Positions 52,747-62,183 of a stretch of DNA of 64,000 nucleotides are shown one piece after another. Position 1 is the stretch's first letter. The number at the start of each line of letters is the position of its first letter. The notes under the pieces were generated by a model that did no database searches, was not told the DNA's origin, and saw only the letters and a list, made by a program, of their open reading frames with translations. The stretch spans positions 124,001 to 188,000 of the forward strand of contig JAGCFO010000025.1 of the NCBI GenBank assembly GCA_017650105.1. Reading direction: 5' to 3'. This DNA comes from Bacteroidaceae bacterium. GTDB taxonomy: Bacteria; Bacteroidota; Bacteroidia; Bacteroidales; Bacteroidaceae. The translations under genes and the position numbers were made by a program.

Positions 52747-54216
52747 TTACCTCGTAAATATCTTCTTCCCGTCTTTGATAAGGATTCCTTTTTGATTAAC
52801 GTCGGATGGATGTCCTTGCAAATCGAAACAGTTTGTCTTTTCGTCTTGATTACCGGGTGAAAAGATAGGAACATCTGTGCTGGTGTAGATGCTAAACTCA
52901 TTCCAAAATCGTGTGGCTCCATATATACTTTTCACGTTTGACGGTACATTGAGTTTTCCATAAACCGAAAAAGTTGTTTCAAATAATGTGGGCGGATTAT
53001 TTGCGTAACACGTTACATTTTTTAAAGCACGACAATACTGAAAAGCTCTTCTCCCGATTGTTGAAACACTACTGGGAATAACGATGGAAACCAAATGGTC
53101 ACACTCAAGGAAAGCCCAGTCTCCTATTGAGGTCACATGTGGAGGGATACAGATAGAGACCAAACTAGAACATTTCCAAAATAGAGTATTTTCGATGACC
53201 GTAATATTTTCCGGAAGACCTACTGAAGTTAATCCGAAACAATTTTTAAAGGCTCCCTCGCCAATGTAAGAAACGCTATTGGGGATTTGAATTGATGTTA
53301 GTCTTAAACAGTCAGAAAAAGCACCTGCTCCAATATAGGACACAACACCGGGGATCTCGACAGAAGAAAGATTCGAACAGCCTGCGAAAGCATGGTCGTT
53401 AATCGACGTTACACTTTGGGGTATTTCAATAGAAGAAAAGTTACAGCCAGCAAAAACGAGAGTGTCGATTTCTGCTATTTCCTCTGGAATGTGTACGTAA
53501 GAAAGTTTCTGACATTGATAAAACGCACCATAGTCGATGGATGTTACACTATTCGGAATATAGATGGAATCCAAATCCCAGCAATCTGCAAAAGCTTTTT
53601 TCTTAATATGCTTGACACTTGTGGGGATGGTAATAGAACGGGTGCTGTAAAAGCGGTAGAAAGCACTTTCTCCTATGACGGTGACATCGTACTTCTGGCT
53701 GTCGTACTCAACAAAAGCGGGAATATGAATGTTGTGAGTATTGATATCGCCCACGTCGGATAGTTCAGCTGTTCTTGTTTCTTCCGATAGTTTATAGATG
53801 AAACCGTCAATTTCAGCGTAAAAAGATCTCGTGGGGTGATTGACATTCAACTCCTCTATAACGAAATAGCCTTTCCACCAGCTATTGGCAAAGGTAAGAT
53901 TAAGTTCATAGTCTCCCGCATCGATATGATTCTCTGCCAAGTCGATGATGATCTGATATGTTGAATCACTCTCCTCAGAATAGATGCATTCCTCTATTTC
54001 TCTATTTTTAATGATTATTTCAGAAGACGAATAAAAGGGGAATTCAATTATCAGACTTTTTTCTTCCAAATAGGCAACGGGGGTGACTCCAGGCGCACGG
54101 GCTCTATCGTCGTTACCTCCATGGGGCACATCCTTTACCAAAGGGATGTTGGTCCTTCCCTGCATAAAGCTGACGGCAAGAAGCAGTAAAAAGAAAAGGA
54201 AGAAAGATTTTTTCAT
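52747..54216 (-). CDS. Secreted BspA-type leucine-rich repeat protein
   Basis: A 489-residue surface protein with signal KKSFFLFFLLLLAVSFMQG. Residues about 175-420 are some ten LRR_5 (BspA/TpLRR) repeats of about 23 residues, each with a consensus like LTSIQIPNSVSYIGEGAF. BspA-like proteins bind host or bacterial surfaces. The C-terminus CFDLQGHPSDVNQKGILI then KDGKKIFTR is the same kind of sorting tail as the neighbouring gene. A TTCCTTTG box about 30 bases upstream is a weak promoter. Confidence 0.9.
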   Translation of the reverse strand: MKKSFFLFFLLLLAVSFMQGRTNIPLVKDVPHGGNDDRARAPGVTPVAYLEEKSLIIEFPFYSSSEIIIKNREIEECIYSEESDSTYQIIIDLAENHIDAGDYELNLTFANSWWKGYFVIEELNVNHPTRSFYAEIDGFIYKLSEETRTAELSDVGDINTHNIHIPAFVEYDSQKYDVTVIGESAFYRFYSTRSITIPTSVKHIKKKAFADCWDLDSIYIPNSVTSIDYGAFYQCQKLSYVHIPEEIAEIDTLVFAGCNFSSIEIPQSVTSINDHAFAGCSNLSSVEIPGVVSYIGAGAFSDCLRLTSIQIPNSVSYIGEGAFKNCFGLTSVGLPENITVIENTLFWKCSSLVSICIPPHVTSIGDWAFLECDHLVSIVIPSSVSTIGRRAFQYCRALKNVTCYANNPPTLFETTFSVYGKLNVPSNVKSIYGATRFWNEFSIYTSTDVPIFSPGNQDEKTNCFDLQGHPSDVNQKGILIKDGKKIFTR

Positions 54217-54367
54217 TGTTTGCTATCTTTTTGTTTGCAAAGGAAAAAAATAAAAAGAAAAATCCTCAGTCTTATTTGCTGCAAAATGCTGCAATTTCGC
54301 ACGCGGATATGTAGGATGGGCTCTCAAAATCCCACCATACTATTATCAATCACAAAGTTGTATCCGA

Positions 54368-56059
54368 TTATTTCTTTGGAAAGAAAAGGCTGTATAATTC
54401 AGGCGTCATTTTCTTTTTCAATCGGCTTTTCATGCTGGTAAGTGTAGAATAGGCAGAACATAGGAAAAAAGAGGTTGTGTTTGTGTCGAAACCAAGATAA
54501 TCACAAGTAATGTAAAAGAATTCTTTTTCATTAATCGCAGGGGCTTCTTGTTTAAGGGATGTCCTTAAAGAAGCGAAACAAGTATTTATGTCGTGAGCAA
54601 TGAGGTTAGAAACTTTCTTATCAACATGAAAGTCCTGCTTTGTCTGGATATTTGTCATCATATCAAAGGCCGCTGTCATACGGAATACGGAGCAACAACT
54701 ATCCAGCGTTTCTTTTATGTTTTCGTATTTCTTGAGTTTACTCTGGCGTACTTCATCACAAAGGGAAATGTAATCACTCTTACGCTTTCGGTCACGCTGG
54801 ATAAACCATAGGAACAGGAGGAGGGAAACCAAAACTATCGAAAAAGAGAAAACGACTAAGGACCAGCGCTTGTGGAGGGATTGCCGTCGTTGCTCCGTTT
54901 CCAGCAGATACTTGCTTTGGATGGAAGCTATTTCCTCTGTCCGCCTTATTTCGCTAATGGAATCCAGAAGAATAGTGTATGAAGACACATAAGATGCTAT
55001 CGAATCTGTTTGTCCTACTAACGAAGCCGTTTCGGACAATTTCTTATAGTTGCAGCAAAGAGTATTTATTTCATTTTCATACAACAAGGACTGCCGGTAG
55101 AACCAGTATGCAGAATCATACCTTGCTGTTTCGAAATAGATGTCACCCAACATATTATTATCTACGCCCATAAAAGTGGAATCGGTAAAAGCGATGTGCC
55201 GATGAACAAGGTTTAGAGTTTCTGGATAGTTTTTGTCATCATATAAAGAGATTTTTGCCAATTGCAGCAAAGCCTCACCCTTTAAGAAGTTGGATGTGTT
55301 ATCATTGTTCCAGACATCGGAGAATAGTTCTTTTGCCTTTTCAAACTCTTCTTTATATAGGAAAGCAAGTGCAATGTAATAATCAATGTAGGCAAGCCTT
55401 TTCTTATCTCCAGCTTCTATTAGTTGATTTTTACAAGAAGAGAAGGTGTTGAGAGCATCATCCAACATTTGCCGATTTAGATAGTGAATACCCAAATTCT
55501 GTTTTGCTAATGCAAAATAGAGGTTTGTCGTTTCGGGGAATAGTCCAATAGCCTGTAAATATGCATTGATAGCATTAATATCATCATTTTTCTCAGAATA
55601 AACGCATCCTAAGGTGTACCAAGCCATTGCTGCGTGGTAGTTCTTGTGAAGCGGAGTACCGTAATAGTCGGTGGCGATGCGTGCCAAAGAGTCGGACGTG
55701 AGGGGTTTATAGTTCTTGTAGTCTGTCTGTGTGCGCAAGATGGCATAGAGCGCTGCTTCCTCCCCGCGAAGAGTGGAGGAGTCGATGCTGTCGAGTACCA
55801 AAGCAGCAGCACGGGAATCCGTCTCCATCACTTGTTCAGCCCTCGAGAGCTGCTCACGAACGGGGGAAGGCTGCGAACAAGAGAATAAAAAGGCGAAGGA
55901 CAGAAGGCAGAGAATAACCGAAAACGAACAGAAGGCATAGCCTGTCGAGAAACGAAGCCCACTCCGTAACCTTTGCATAAGGAGAGAAAGCAGGGAGCGT
56001 CGGTAACTGGAGGGCTGCCGGTTTTTCCCGATGGAATAGGCGGTTTTGGGGCTTTTCAT
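54368..56059 (-). CDS. Membrane-anchored TPR regulator with a C-terminal helix-turn-helix-like end
   Basis: A 563-residue protein. An N-terminal hydrophobic segment with lipobox-like LFSCS (FSVILCLLSFAFLFSCS) precedes at least six TPR-like helical hairpins (AAMAWYTLGCVYSEKNDDIN; KGEALLQLAKISLYDD). A transmembrane helix (WSLVVFSFSIVLVSLLLFLW) follows near residue 395. The C-terminus has LGFDTNTTSFFLCSAYSTLT then SMKSRLKKKM, resembling the HTH seen at the end of Bacteroidetes TPR sensor proteins. It would read a periplasmic signal and bind DNA inside. A TATCTTTG box at 56086-56093 sets the start at 56059. Confidence 0.75.
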   Translation of the reverse strand: MKSPKTAYSIGKNRQPSSYRRSLLSLLMQRLRSGLRFSTGYAFCSFSVILCLLSFAFLFSCSQPSPVREQLSRAEQVMETDSRAAALVLDSIDSSTLRGEEAALYAILRTQTDYKNYKPLTSDSLARIATDYYGTPLHKNYHAAMAWYTLGCVYSEKNDDINAINAYLQAIGLFPETTNLYFALAKQNLGIHYLNRQMLDDALNTFSSCKNQLIEAGDKKRLAYIDYYIALAFLYKEEFEKAKELFSDVWNNDNTSNFLKGEALLQLAKISLYDDKNYPETLNLVHRHIAFTDSTFMGVDNNMLGDIYFETARYDSAYWFYRQSLLYENEINTLCCNYKKLSETASLVGQTDSIASYVSSYTILLDSISEIRRTEEIASIQSKYLLETEQRRQSLHKRWSLVVFSFSIVLVSLLLFLWFIQRDRKRKSDYISLCDEVRQSKLKKYENIKETLDSCCSVFRMTAAFDMMTNIQTKQDFHVDKKVSNLIAHDINTCFASLRTSLKQEAPAINEKEFFYITCDYLGFDTNTTSFFLCSAYSTLTSMKSRLKKKMTPELYSLFFPKK

Positions 56060-56085
56060 GTCTGTTCTACCACTTTTCGTTGTCA

Positions 56086-56093
56086 CAAAGATA
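56086..56093 (-). promoter_or_regulatory. -7 box of the TPR regulator gene
   Basis: TATCTTTG on the minus strand, 27 bases before the ATG at 56059. Confidence 0.6.
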
Positions 56094-56750
56094 CAACTAT
56101 AAAAGAAAATAAGCAAAATAGACGGACAAAAAAGCCGTCTGTTTCTTCGATTTCAGCCTTCGAAGAGCATTTTTTGAGGTTTGACACCCCGTTTCGAGCT
56201 CAAAGGGCGTTTTTTTAGAAAGCATGTTTTTGTACAAAATAGGGGGTAAACATCGGAAATAGGAGGGTGAAGTATATGATTGGAGGCCTCTGAGGGGAGA
56301 AATGGCATACACAATTTGCCCTTTGTGAATGTTTTTTTACTACGAGAGATTGTTGGGCATTTTCTATCTCATTGCTTTATAGATTGTTATACAAAAAAAA
56401 TTCGATGAAATAATCTCAATCTCAAATCTCAATTGATTTTTTAAAGGTATATTCTTCTTCCTTTCTTTTACTCTTATATAATTAATTTATTAATTATTAA
56501 TTAATTATTAATTCATTATAATAAATAAAGAAGGGAATTCCAGATATGTATGGTGCCATTTTTTAATTGAGATTTGAGACTACTGAGATTTTCGCTATAA
56601 CTTCTTTTCTACCAAGCCATTAGACCTGTCTCGCCCCTCACGCGGAATTGAGACGGATATTTTAACTTATTCTATTTCAGTCCAGTAGGCTCATCTCGCC
56701 TTTCAGGGGGGCTTTCTTTGAGATTGCCGTTTCCTATCTCCTTAAAGAAG

Positions 56751-56823
56751 TTTTTTTTCCTTCTTCATACGGCGATATGCTTTGAGCAAAAATAATTTTG
56801 GAGAACAAAAAAAAACTATCGCC
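56751..56823. repeat. Intergenic modular repeat, copy G (rearranged)
   Basis: Plus strand: TTTTTTTTCCTTCTTCATAC, GGCGATATGCTTTGAGCAAA, AATAATTTTGGAGAACAAAA, then an A-run and CTATCGCC. The GAAGAAGG module is inverted relative to GGAGAACAAA, and the TATGCTTTGA element is shared with copy D. Confidence 0.75.
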
Positions 56824-56855
56824 TATACATATTAATAAGGTATAGGAGAGGCTGG

Positions 56856-56895
56856 GAAAAAAGTCAGCACAAGCCCCGTAAGACTTGTGCTGACT
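56856..56895 (-). terminator. Terminator after kbl
   Basis: AGTCAGCACAAG (56862-56873) pairs with CTTGTGCTGACT (56884-56895), with TTTTTTCCC on the minus side. Confidence 0.92.
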
Positions 56896-56937
56896 GAATA
56901 GCATTGATGAAGCGCGGGATAGCGAAGGAATGGGCTC

Positions 56938-58128
56938 TTACTTGATGACGCCCAGTTCCTTGCCTACCTTGACGAAAGCGCCGATGCACTTGTCGAGGTG
57001 CTCACGCTCGTGGGCAGCAGAGAGCTGCACGCGTATGCGGGCCTGTCCCTTTGGAACTACGGGATAGTAGAAGCCTGTGACATAGATGCCCTCTTCGGCC
57101 ATGCGGTTGGCAAAGTCCTGCGAGAGCTTGGCATCATAGAGCATCACAGCACAGATGGCGCTCTGCGTGGGCTTGATGTCGAAGCCGGCAGCGAGCATCT
57201 TCTCGCGGAAGTAGGCGACGTTCTGCTGCTGCTTGTCGTGGAGGGCATCGCTCTCCTTCATCATCTTGAAGACTTCGAGGGAGGCGCCTACGACCTCGGG
57301 GGGCAGCGAGTTGGAGAAGAGGTAAGGACGGCTACGCTGACGCAGCATGTCGATAATCTCCTTACGTCCGGTAGTGAATCCGCCAATAGCTCCGCCAAAC
57401 GCCTTGCCGAGCGTGCCGGTGTGGATATCGATGCGTCCGTAGCAGTTGAACTGCTCGGCGACGCCGTGCCCGCGCTTGCCCACAACGCCTGCCGAATGGC
57501 ACTCGTCGACCATCACGAGGGCGTCGTACTTCTCGGCCAAGTCGCAGATCTTATCCATCGGAGCCACGTTGCCGTCCATAGAGAAGACGCCGTCGGTGCA
57601 GATGATGCGGAAGCGCTGGGCCTGAGCCTCCTGCAGACAACGCTCCAGGTCGGCCATATCGGCATTAGCATAGCGATAGCGATGAGCCTTGCAGAGACGC
57701 ACGCCGTCGATGATGGATGCATGATTAAGAGCATCGGAGATGATGGCATCGTCCTCGCTGAAGAGAGGCTCAAACACTCCTCCGTTAGCATCGAAGCAGC
57801 TGGCATAGAGGATGGTGTCCTCGGTGTGGAAATAGTCGGCGATGGCGGCTTCGAGCTGCTTGTGAAGGTCTTGCGTGCCGCAGATGAAACGAACCGACGA
57901 CATACCGTAGCCGCGCTCGTCCATAGCGCGCTTGGCTGCCTCGATGAGGCGCGGATTGTCGGAGAGTCCCAGATAGTTGTTGGCACAGAAGTTGAGAACT
58001 TCGCTACCGTCCTCCAAACGGATGTCGGCACGCTGGGGAGTAGCGATGACACGCTCGTGCTTGTACAAACCTGCATCCTCAATATTCTTGAGCTCGGCCT
58101 GCAGGTAGTCTTTCATTTTTCCAAACAT
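56938..58128 (-). CDS. kbl: Glycine C-acetyltransferase (2-amino-3-ketobutyrate CoA ligase)
   Basis: PLP enzyme that splits 2-amino-3-ketobutyrate with CoA into glycine and acetyl-CoA. The 396-residue alpha-oxoamine synthase fold shows LNFCANNYLGLSDNPRLIEA, CFDANGGVFEPLFSEDD, VMVDECHSAGVVGKRGHGV (the PLP Asp and His) and TGTLGKAFGGAIGGFTTG with the Schiff-base lysine. The tdh-like gene lies 126 bases upstream on the same strand, giving the threonine-to-glycine route. An 8-bp tandem repeat occupies the 5' region. Confidence 0.96.
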   Translation of the reverse strand: MFGKMKDYLQAELKNIEDAGLYKHERVIATPQRADIRLEDGSEVLNFCANNYLGLSDNPRLIEAAKRAMDERGYGMSSVRFICGTQDLHKQLEAAIADYFHTEDTILYASCFDANGGVFEPLFSEDDAIISDALNHASIIDGVRLCKAHRYRYANADMADLERCLQEAQAQRFRIICTDGVFSMDGNVAPMDKICDLAEKYDALVMVDECHSAGVVGKRGHGVAEQFNCYGRIDIHTGTLGKAFGGAIGGFTTGRKEIIDMLRQRSRPYLFSNSLPPEVVGASLEVFKMMKESDALHDKQQQNVAYFREKMLAAGFDIKPTQSAICAVMLYDAKLSQDFANRMAEEGIYVTGFYYPVVPKGQARIRVQLSAAHEREHLDKCIGAFVKVGKELGVIK

Positions 58129-58144
58129 AGTATTCCTTTATAAA

Positions 58145-58200
58145 TAATCAAGTAATCAAGTAATCAAATAATCGGATAATCAGGTAATCAGGTAATCAGG
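58145..58200. repeat. 8-bp tandem repeat upstream of kbl, seven units
   Basis: Seven contiguous octamers on the plus strand: TAATCAAG twice, TAATCAAA, TAATCGGA, then TAATCAGG three times. The block ends 16 bases from the kbl ATG. The identical final units suggest recent slippage. Confidence 0.93.
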
Positions 58201-58254
58201 TGAAGGACTTTAAGGTCCTTAAGGTCTGGCTCTGGTGGGGCAAGGGGTATGTCG

Positions 58255-59214
58255 TCATTTCTTACCGAAGCGTTTGCGCAGACAGGCAAACATATCTTCC
58301 GACATAGTGTGAAGGTCGTACGTAGGACACCAGTCCCACTCCTCACGTGCGCAAGAGTCGTCCATATTGTCGGGCCAGCTCATCGCTATCGCCTGACGGA
58401 TGGGGTCGTCGATGTAGTGCATGCGGAACTCGGGCTCGAACAACAGTATCTCCTTGTGGATCTCCTCGGGTTCGAAGCTCATAGAGGCAATGTTGAACGA
58501 GTTGCGATGGATGAGTCTCGACGGGTCGGCATCCATAATCTGAACGGCAGCATGCAGCGCATCGGGCATATACATCATGTCCATATAGGTGCCGGGCTTG
58601 ATGGGGCAGGCAAAGTCTTCGCCCTTCACGGCAGCGTAGTAGATCTCTACGGCATAGTCGGTGGTGCCGCCTCCGGGCAAGGTGACGTTGGAGATAAGTC
58701 CCGGGAAACGTACCGAGCGCGTATCGACGCCATACTTATGGAAATAGTAGTCCGACAGCAACTCCGTTGCCACCTTCGTCACGCCGTACATCGTCTGCGG
58801 GCGCTGGATGGTGTCCTGAGGCGTGTTCTTGTGGGGCGTGTTGTGGCCGAAGGAGCCGATGGAGCTGGGCGTGAACACGGCGCAGTTGTACTGTCGGGCG
58901 ACTTCGAGGATGTTTATCAAGCCGTCCATCTGAATGTGCCACGCAAGCAGGGGCTTGGCTTCGGCAACAGCCGAGAGCAAGGCAGCGAGGTTATAGATGG
59001 TGTCGATGTGGTAGCGTGAGACGACGTCGGCAATCTGCTGGGCGTTAGTGACGTCCACAATCTCTGCCGGGCCACTCTCAAGCAGGATTCCCTTTGGCTC
59101 GGCACCCGGGATGTAGCCGGCAACGACAACGGAACCCTCAATCTCTCTTCGCAATTTCATGGTAAGCTCAGAACCTATCTGTCCTGTTGAGCCTATAACC
59201 AATATGTTTTTCAT
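58255..59214 (-). CDS. tdh: NAD-dependent L-threonine 3-dehydrogenase (SDR type)
   Basis: An extended SDR of 319 residues that oxidises threonine to 2-amino-3-ketobutyrate. It begins KNILVIGSTGQIGSELTMKL (NAD loop), has NLAALLSAVAEAKP, and the catalytic YGVTK with Ser in FTPSSIGSFG. It matches UDP-galactose-epimerase-like threonine dehydrogenases and not the zinc type. The ATG at 59214 is preferred since a promoter lies at 59242-59271. The neighbouring kbl supports the function strongly. Confidence 0.92.
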   Translation of the reverse strand: MKNILVIGSTGQIGSELTMKLRREIEGSVVVAGYIPGAEPKGILLESGPAEIVDVTNAQQIADVVSRYHIDTIYNLAALLSAVAEAKPLLAWHIQMDGLINILEVARQYNCAVFTPSSIGSFGHNTPHKNTPQDTIQRPQTMYGVTKVATELLSDYYFHKYGVDTRSVRFPGLISNVTLPGGGTTDYAVEIYYAAVKGEDFACPIKPGTYMDMMYMPDALHAAVQIMDADPSRLIHRNSFNIASMSFEPEEIHKEILLFEPEFRMHYIDDPIRQAIAMSWPDNMDDSCAREEWDWCPTYDLHTMSEDMFACLRKRFGKK

Positions 59215-59241
59215 AAAAAGGTTTGATGTATTAAAGTCATG

Positions 59242-59271
59242 CAAAAATACATTTTTTTCTCCAACAACAAA
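59242..59271 (-). promoter_or_regulatory. Promoter of tdh
   Basis: Minus strand TTTG (59268-59271), 18-base spacer and TATTTTTG (59242-59249), 27 bases before the ATG. Confidence 0.7.
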
Positions 59272-59330
59272 TCCTTTTGCAAAAAAAAGATGGCAGAAAG
59301 CAAAAAGAATTCTCTTTATCGCACAAACGG

Positions 59331-59372
59331 CAAGAAAAAGCGATGAGGACTCGGAAGGGAGCCCTCATCGCT
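59331..59372 (-). terminator. Terminator after glgP
   Basis: AGCGATGAGG (from 59339) pairs with CCTCATCGCT (to 59372); TTTTTCTTG follows on the minus strand. Confidence 0.92.
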
Positions 59373-59397
59373 AACTGTCTGATAATGTAAAAGAAAA

Positions 59398-61956
59398 TTA
59401 CATAAACCAACGGACATAGCAGAAATCTTGCCTATGAGCGATGTCGGCATGACGTGGGAACATGCGATAGCAAGTCTTGAAGAGACCAGCATTGCTCAAC
59501 TCGTGGATGCCCTCGAAAGTGTAGAGGTTGTTTTCGCGACGAACCAGATTGAGCGGCTCTACTTTGTAGATGTTTTCTACGCCCTCGCTGTTGGTTACAA
59601 CCGTTACGAGTTCCACGCCGATGGCGTCGTCGAGACCTTTCTCGTCAAGCACCACCTGAATCTTGGTGCTGACGCCGCTCACGTTCTCCTGCATATCATC
59701 GAACTTGGTGAAGTTGACAACTTCGATGCTGTCCCAGCGCTGTGCTACAGACTCTTTCCAAGCAGCCAGCTCGCGGGCCTTCTGATGGTTGTTGGCATCG
59801 AGGTAGTGGAAACGCTCAGCAAGCGGGATGTAGAGCTTTGAATAGTAGTCGTCGAGTTGACGCTTCATGGTGTAGTGAGGAGCAATCTGGGCGATGCTGT
59901 TCTTGATAACCTTTACCCAGCCCTCGCTATATCCGTTGTCGCCCTTCGAATAGTAGAGAGGAATGATTTCGTTCTCGAGTATTCCGTAGATGGTAGCGGC
60001 ATCGAGCTGATCCTGATAGTCCTGGTTGGCATAGGTGCGGTTTTCGGTAAGGGCCCAGCCGGCTCCCTCGCGATAGCCTTCGTACCACCAGCCGTCCTTG
60101 ACGGAGAAGTTGACAACACCGTTCATGAGTGCCTTCTCGCCGCTGGTGCCAGAAGCCTCCTGAGGACGCGTAGGCGTGTTGAGCCAGATGTCCACACCGC
60201 TCACAAGACGACGGGCAAGCGTCATATCGTAGTTCTCGAGGAAGATAACCTTTCCGAGGAATTCGGGACGACGGCTTATCTCGATGATTCTCTTTATCAG
60301 CCCCTGCCCTCCTCCGTCGTGAGGATGAGCCTTTCCCGTGAAGATGAACTGAACGGGATACTCAGGATTGTTGACAATCTTGGCAAGTCGGTCGAGGTCG
60401 GTAAAGAGAAGATGTGCACGCTTGTAAGTAGCGAAACGGCGTCCGAAGCCGATAAGGAGCGCATTCGGGTCTATCTTGTTCATGAGGCTTACCACACGCG
60501 AGGGGTCGCCCTGATTCTTCAGCCAGCTGGAGCGGAACTCTTCGCGGATGTAGTCGACGAGCTTGCGCTTGAGGGCCATACGGGTGTTCCATACCTCCTC
60601 GTCGGGCACTTTATAGATAGCCTCCCAGATAGCCTGGTTCGACTGGTCGGAAAGGAACGACTTGTCGAAGTATTTCCTATAGAGCTTCAGCCATTCGCCC
60701 GACACCCATGTGGGGAAGTGAACGCCGTTGGTGACATAGCTGACGTGGTTTTCCTGCGGGAAGTATCCCTTCCAGATATCGTTGAACATCTTCTGCGAAA
60801 CACCTCCGTGAATGAGGCTTACGCCGTTGACCTCGCCGCAAGTGTTGCAGGCGAATACCGACATGCAGAAGCGCTCGCCGGCATCTCCCGGATGGAGGCG
60901 TCCCATATCCATCAGCTCGGGCCACGAGATTCCCAGCTGCTGGGCATATCCGCTCATGTACTTGCCGAACAGGCCTTCGTCGAAGTAGTCGTGTCCGGCG
61001 GGAACGGGAGTGTGAACCGTGTAGAGTCCGCTTGCGCGCACCAGTTCGACTGCCTCCGTGAAGCTGAGTCCCTGCTTCACGTAGTCGCACAGACGATAGA
61101 GGTTGCAGAGCGCGGCGTGTCCCTCGTTGCAATGATAGATGTCTTTCTTGATGCCGAGAGCCTCCAGCGTCAGCATTCCGCCGATGCCGAGCAGGATTTC
61201 CTGCTTCAGACGGTTCTCCCAGTCGCCTCCGTAGAGCTGATAAGTGATAGGACGGTCGAATTCGCTGTTAAGGTCGTTGTCGGTGTCGAGCAGATAGAGG
61301 GGAACGCGTCCCACCTGAGCTTTCCACACGTATGCGTAGACGTGATAGTTGATGTACGGAACGTCTATCACGAGGGGCTGTCCGTTAGCGTCGAGCACTC
61401 TCTCGATAGGCAGCTGTCCGAAGACGCTTGGCTCGTAGGTGGCAATCTGCTGTCCGTCCATCGAGAGGCTTTGGGTGAAATAGCCGAAGCGATAGAGGAA
61501 TCCCACGCCGCACATATCCACATTGCTGTCGCTGGCTTCCTTCATATAGTCGCCTGCCAGCACGCCCAGACCTCCGCTGTAGATGCGCAGGCAAGCGTGA
61601 AGGCCGTACTCCATGCAGAAGTAGGCTACGCTGGGACGGCTCTTGTCGGGCTCAACCGACATGTAGTCCTTGAAACGCTTATACACTTTGTCGATGCGGC
61701 TCAGCACCTCCTGGTTCTCGGCAAGCTGCTGCAGCTTCTCGTAGCTGATGCGCTCGAGCATGTATACGGGGTTCTTGCCGCACTCTTTCCAAAGCACGGG
61801 GTCGAGGCTGTTGAACAGCTCGCGTGCATCGTGGTTCCAAGCCCACCAGAGGTTTCGCGACAATTCGTTCAGGTTCTTCAGTTTCTCAGGAAGTTGAGAC
61901 GTCACGTTTATCTCCTTCCAGTTCGGGGTGTTTGAATTGCTGGCTTTCAGTTTCAT
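59398..61956 (-). CDS. glgP: Alpha-glucan phosphorylase (GT35)
   Basis: Releases glucose-1-phosphate from glycogen or maltodextrin. The 852-residue protein starts with a DUF3417-like N-terminal domain ([20 protein letters not shown]), followed by the short-type phosphorylase core: [33 protein letters not shown], and the PLP-lysine region [20 protein letters not shown] with the SGT(S)xEK pattern expected near residue 610. A further C-terminal segment is beta-rich. It is downstream of the glycogen synthase gene on the same strand, with repeat copy H between. Confidence 0.95.
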   Translation of the reverse strand: MKLKASNSNTPNWKEINVTSQLPEKLKNLNELSRNLWWAWNHDARELFNSLDPVLWKECGKNPVYMLERISYEKLQQLAENQEVLSRIDKVYKRFKDYMSVEPDKSRPSVAYFCMEYGLHACLRIYSGGLGVLAGDYMKEASDSNVDMCGVGFLYRFGYFTQSLSMDGQQIATYEPSVFGQLPIERVLDANGQPLVIDVPYINYHVYAYVWKAQVGRVPLYLLDTDNDLNSEFDRPITYQLYGGDWENRLKQEILLGIGGMLTLEALGIKKDIYHCNEGHAALCNLYRLCDYVKQGLSFTEAVELVRASGLYTVHTPVPAGHDYFDEGLFGKYMSGYAQQLGISWPELMDMGRLHPGDAGERFCMSVFACNTCGEVNGVSLIHGGVSQKMFNDIWKGYFPQENHVSYVTNGVHFPTWVSGEWLKLYRKYFDKSFLSDQSNQAIWEAIYKVPDEEVWNTRMALKRKLVDYIREEFRSSWLKNQGDPSRVVSLMNKIDPNALLIGFGRRFATYKRAHLLFTDLDRLAKIVNNPEYPVQFIFTGKAHPHDGGGQGLIKRIIEISRRPEFLGKVIFLENYDMTLARRLVSGVDIWLNTPTRPQEASGTSGEKALMNGVVNFSVKDGWWYEGYREGAGWALTENRTYANQDYQDQLDAATIYGILENEIIPLYYSKGDNGYSEGWVKVIKNSIAQIAPHYTMKRQLDDYYSKLYIPLAERFHYLDANNHQKARELAAWKESVAQRWDSIEVVNFTKFDDMQENVSGVSTKIQVVLDEKGLDDAIGVELVTVVTNSEGVENIYKVEPLNLVRRENNLYTFEGIHELSNAGLFKTCYRMFPRHADIAHRQDFCYVRWFM

Positions 61957-62020
61957 ATCTTGTCAGTAATTAAGTTTTTTTTCTCGTTTATGATGTTCTG
62001 TTTTGTTTCGTCATTTCAAA

Positions 62021-62118
62021 GAAGAAGGGATGCGAAATTATTTGTTCTCGAAAAATTTTTTTTCCTTCTCCAAAAAAATTTTTCCCTTGAGCATATTGCG
62101 CGCTTCCTTCTTCATAAT
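62021..62118 (-). repeat. Intergenic modular repeat, copy H
   Basis: Minus strand: ATTATGAAGAAGGAAGCGCG, CAATATGCTCAAGGGAAAAA, TTTTTTTGGAGAAGGAAAAA, AAATTTTTCGAGAACAAATA, ATTTCGC and an inverted CCCTTCTTC. All modules are present but their order and endings differ from copies A-C. Confidence 0.8.
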
Positions 62119-62183
62119 TTCTTCGTCTCGCAGCAAGGAGCGATGCGGCATCTCACCCTCGTGCCGAAACGTGTCATCTTCTC

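Larger units (their letters stand above)
56117..56937 (-). other. Long noncoding region upstream of the TPR regulator
   Basis: About 820 bases. From 56340 to 56760 it is crowded with GAGAT/ATCTC motifs. CTCAAATCTCAATT (about 56427) recurs inverted as AATTGAGATTTGAG (about 56567), bracketing a block of nearly pure A and T (about 56470-56530, TTAATTATTAATTAATTATT). Two diverged direct repeats of about 70 bases follow, each starting GAGA(T/C) and containing TCTCGCC. Then come repeat copy G and the kbl terminator. No credible ORF was found. Confidence 0.6.

Noticed and set aside
56097..56312. 71-codon minus frame upstream of the TPR gene
   Set aside because: No ribosome binding site, no promoter before it, and it overlaps the likely promoter region of the TPR gene.
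56380..56560. Possible replication origin (AT-rich block with one TTATACAAA near a DnaA-box pattern)
   Set aside because: Only one weak DnaA-like match, and no dnaA, dnaN or similar origin genes nearby.
59857..61935. Long plus-strand frame (692 codons) opposite glgP; likewise 56998-58143, 58249-59019 and 62202-63380
   Set aside because: Codon-bias shadows of kbl, tdh, glgP and glycogen synthase, whose protein motifs are clear on the minus strand.
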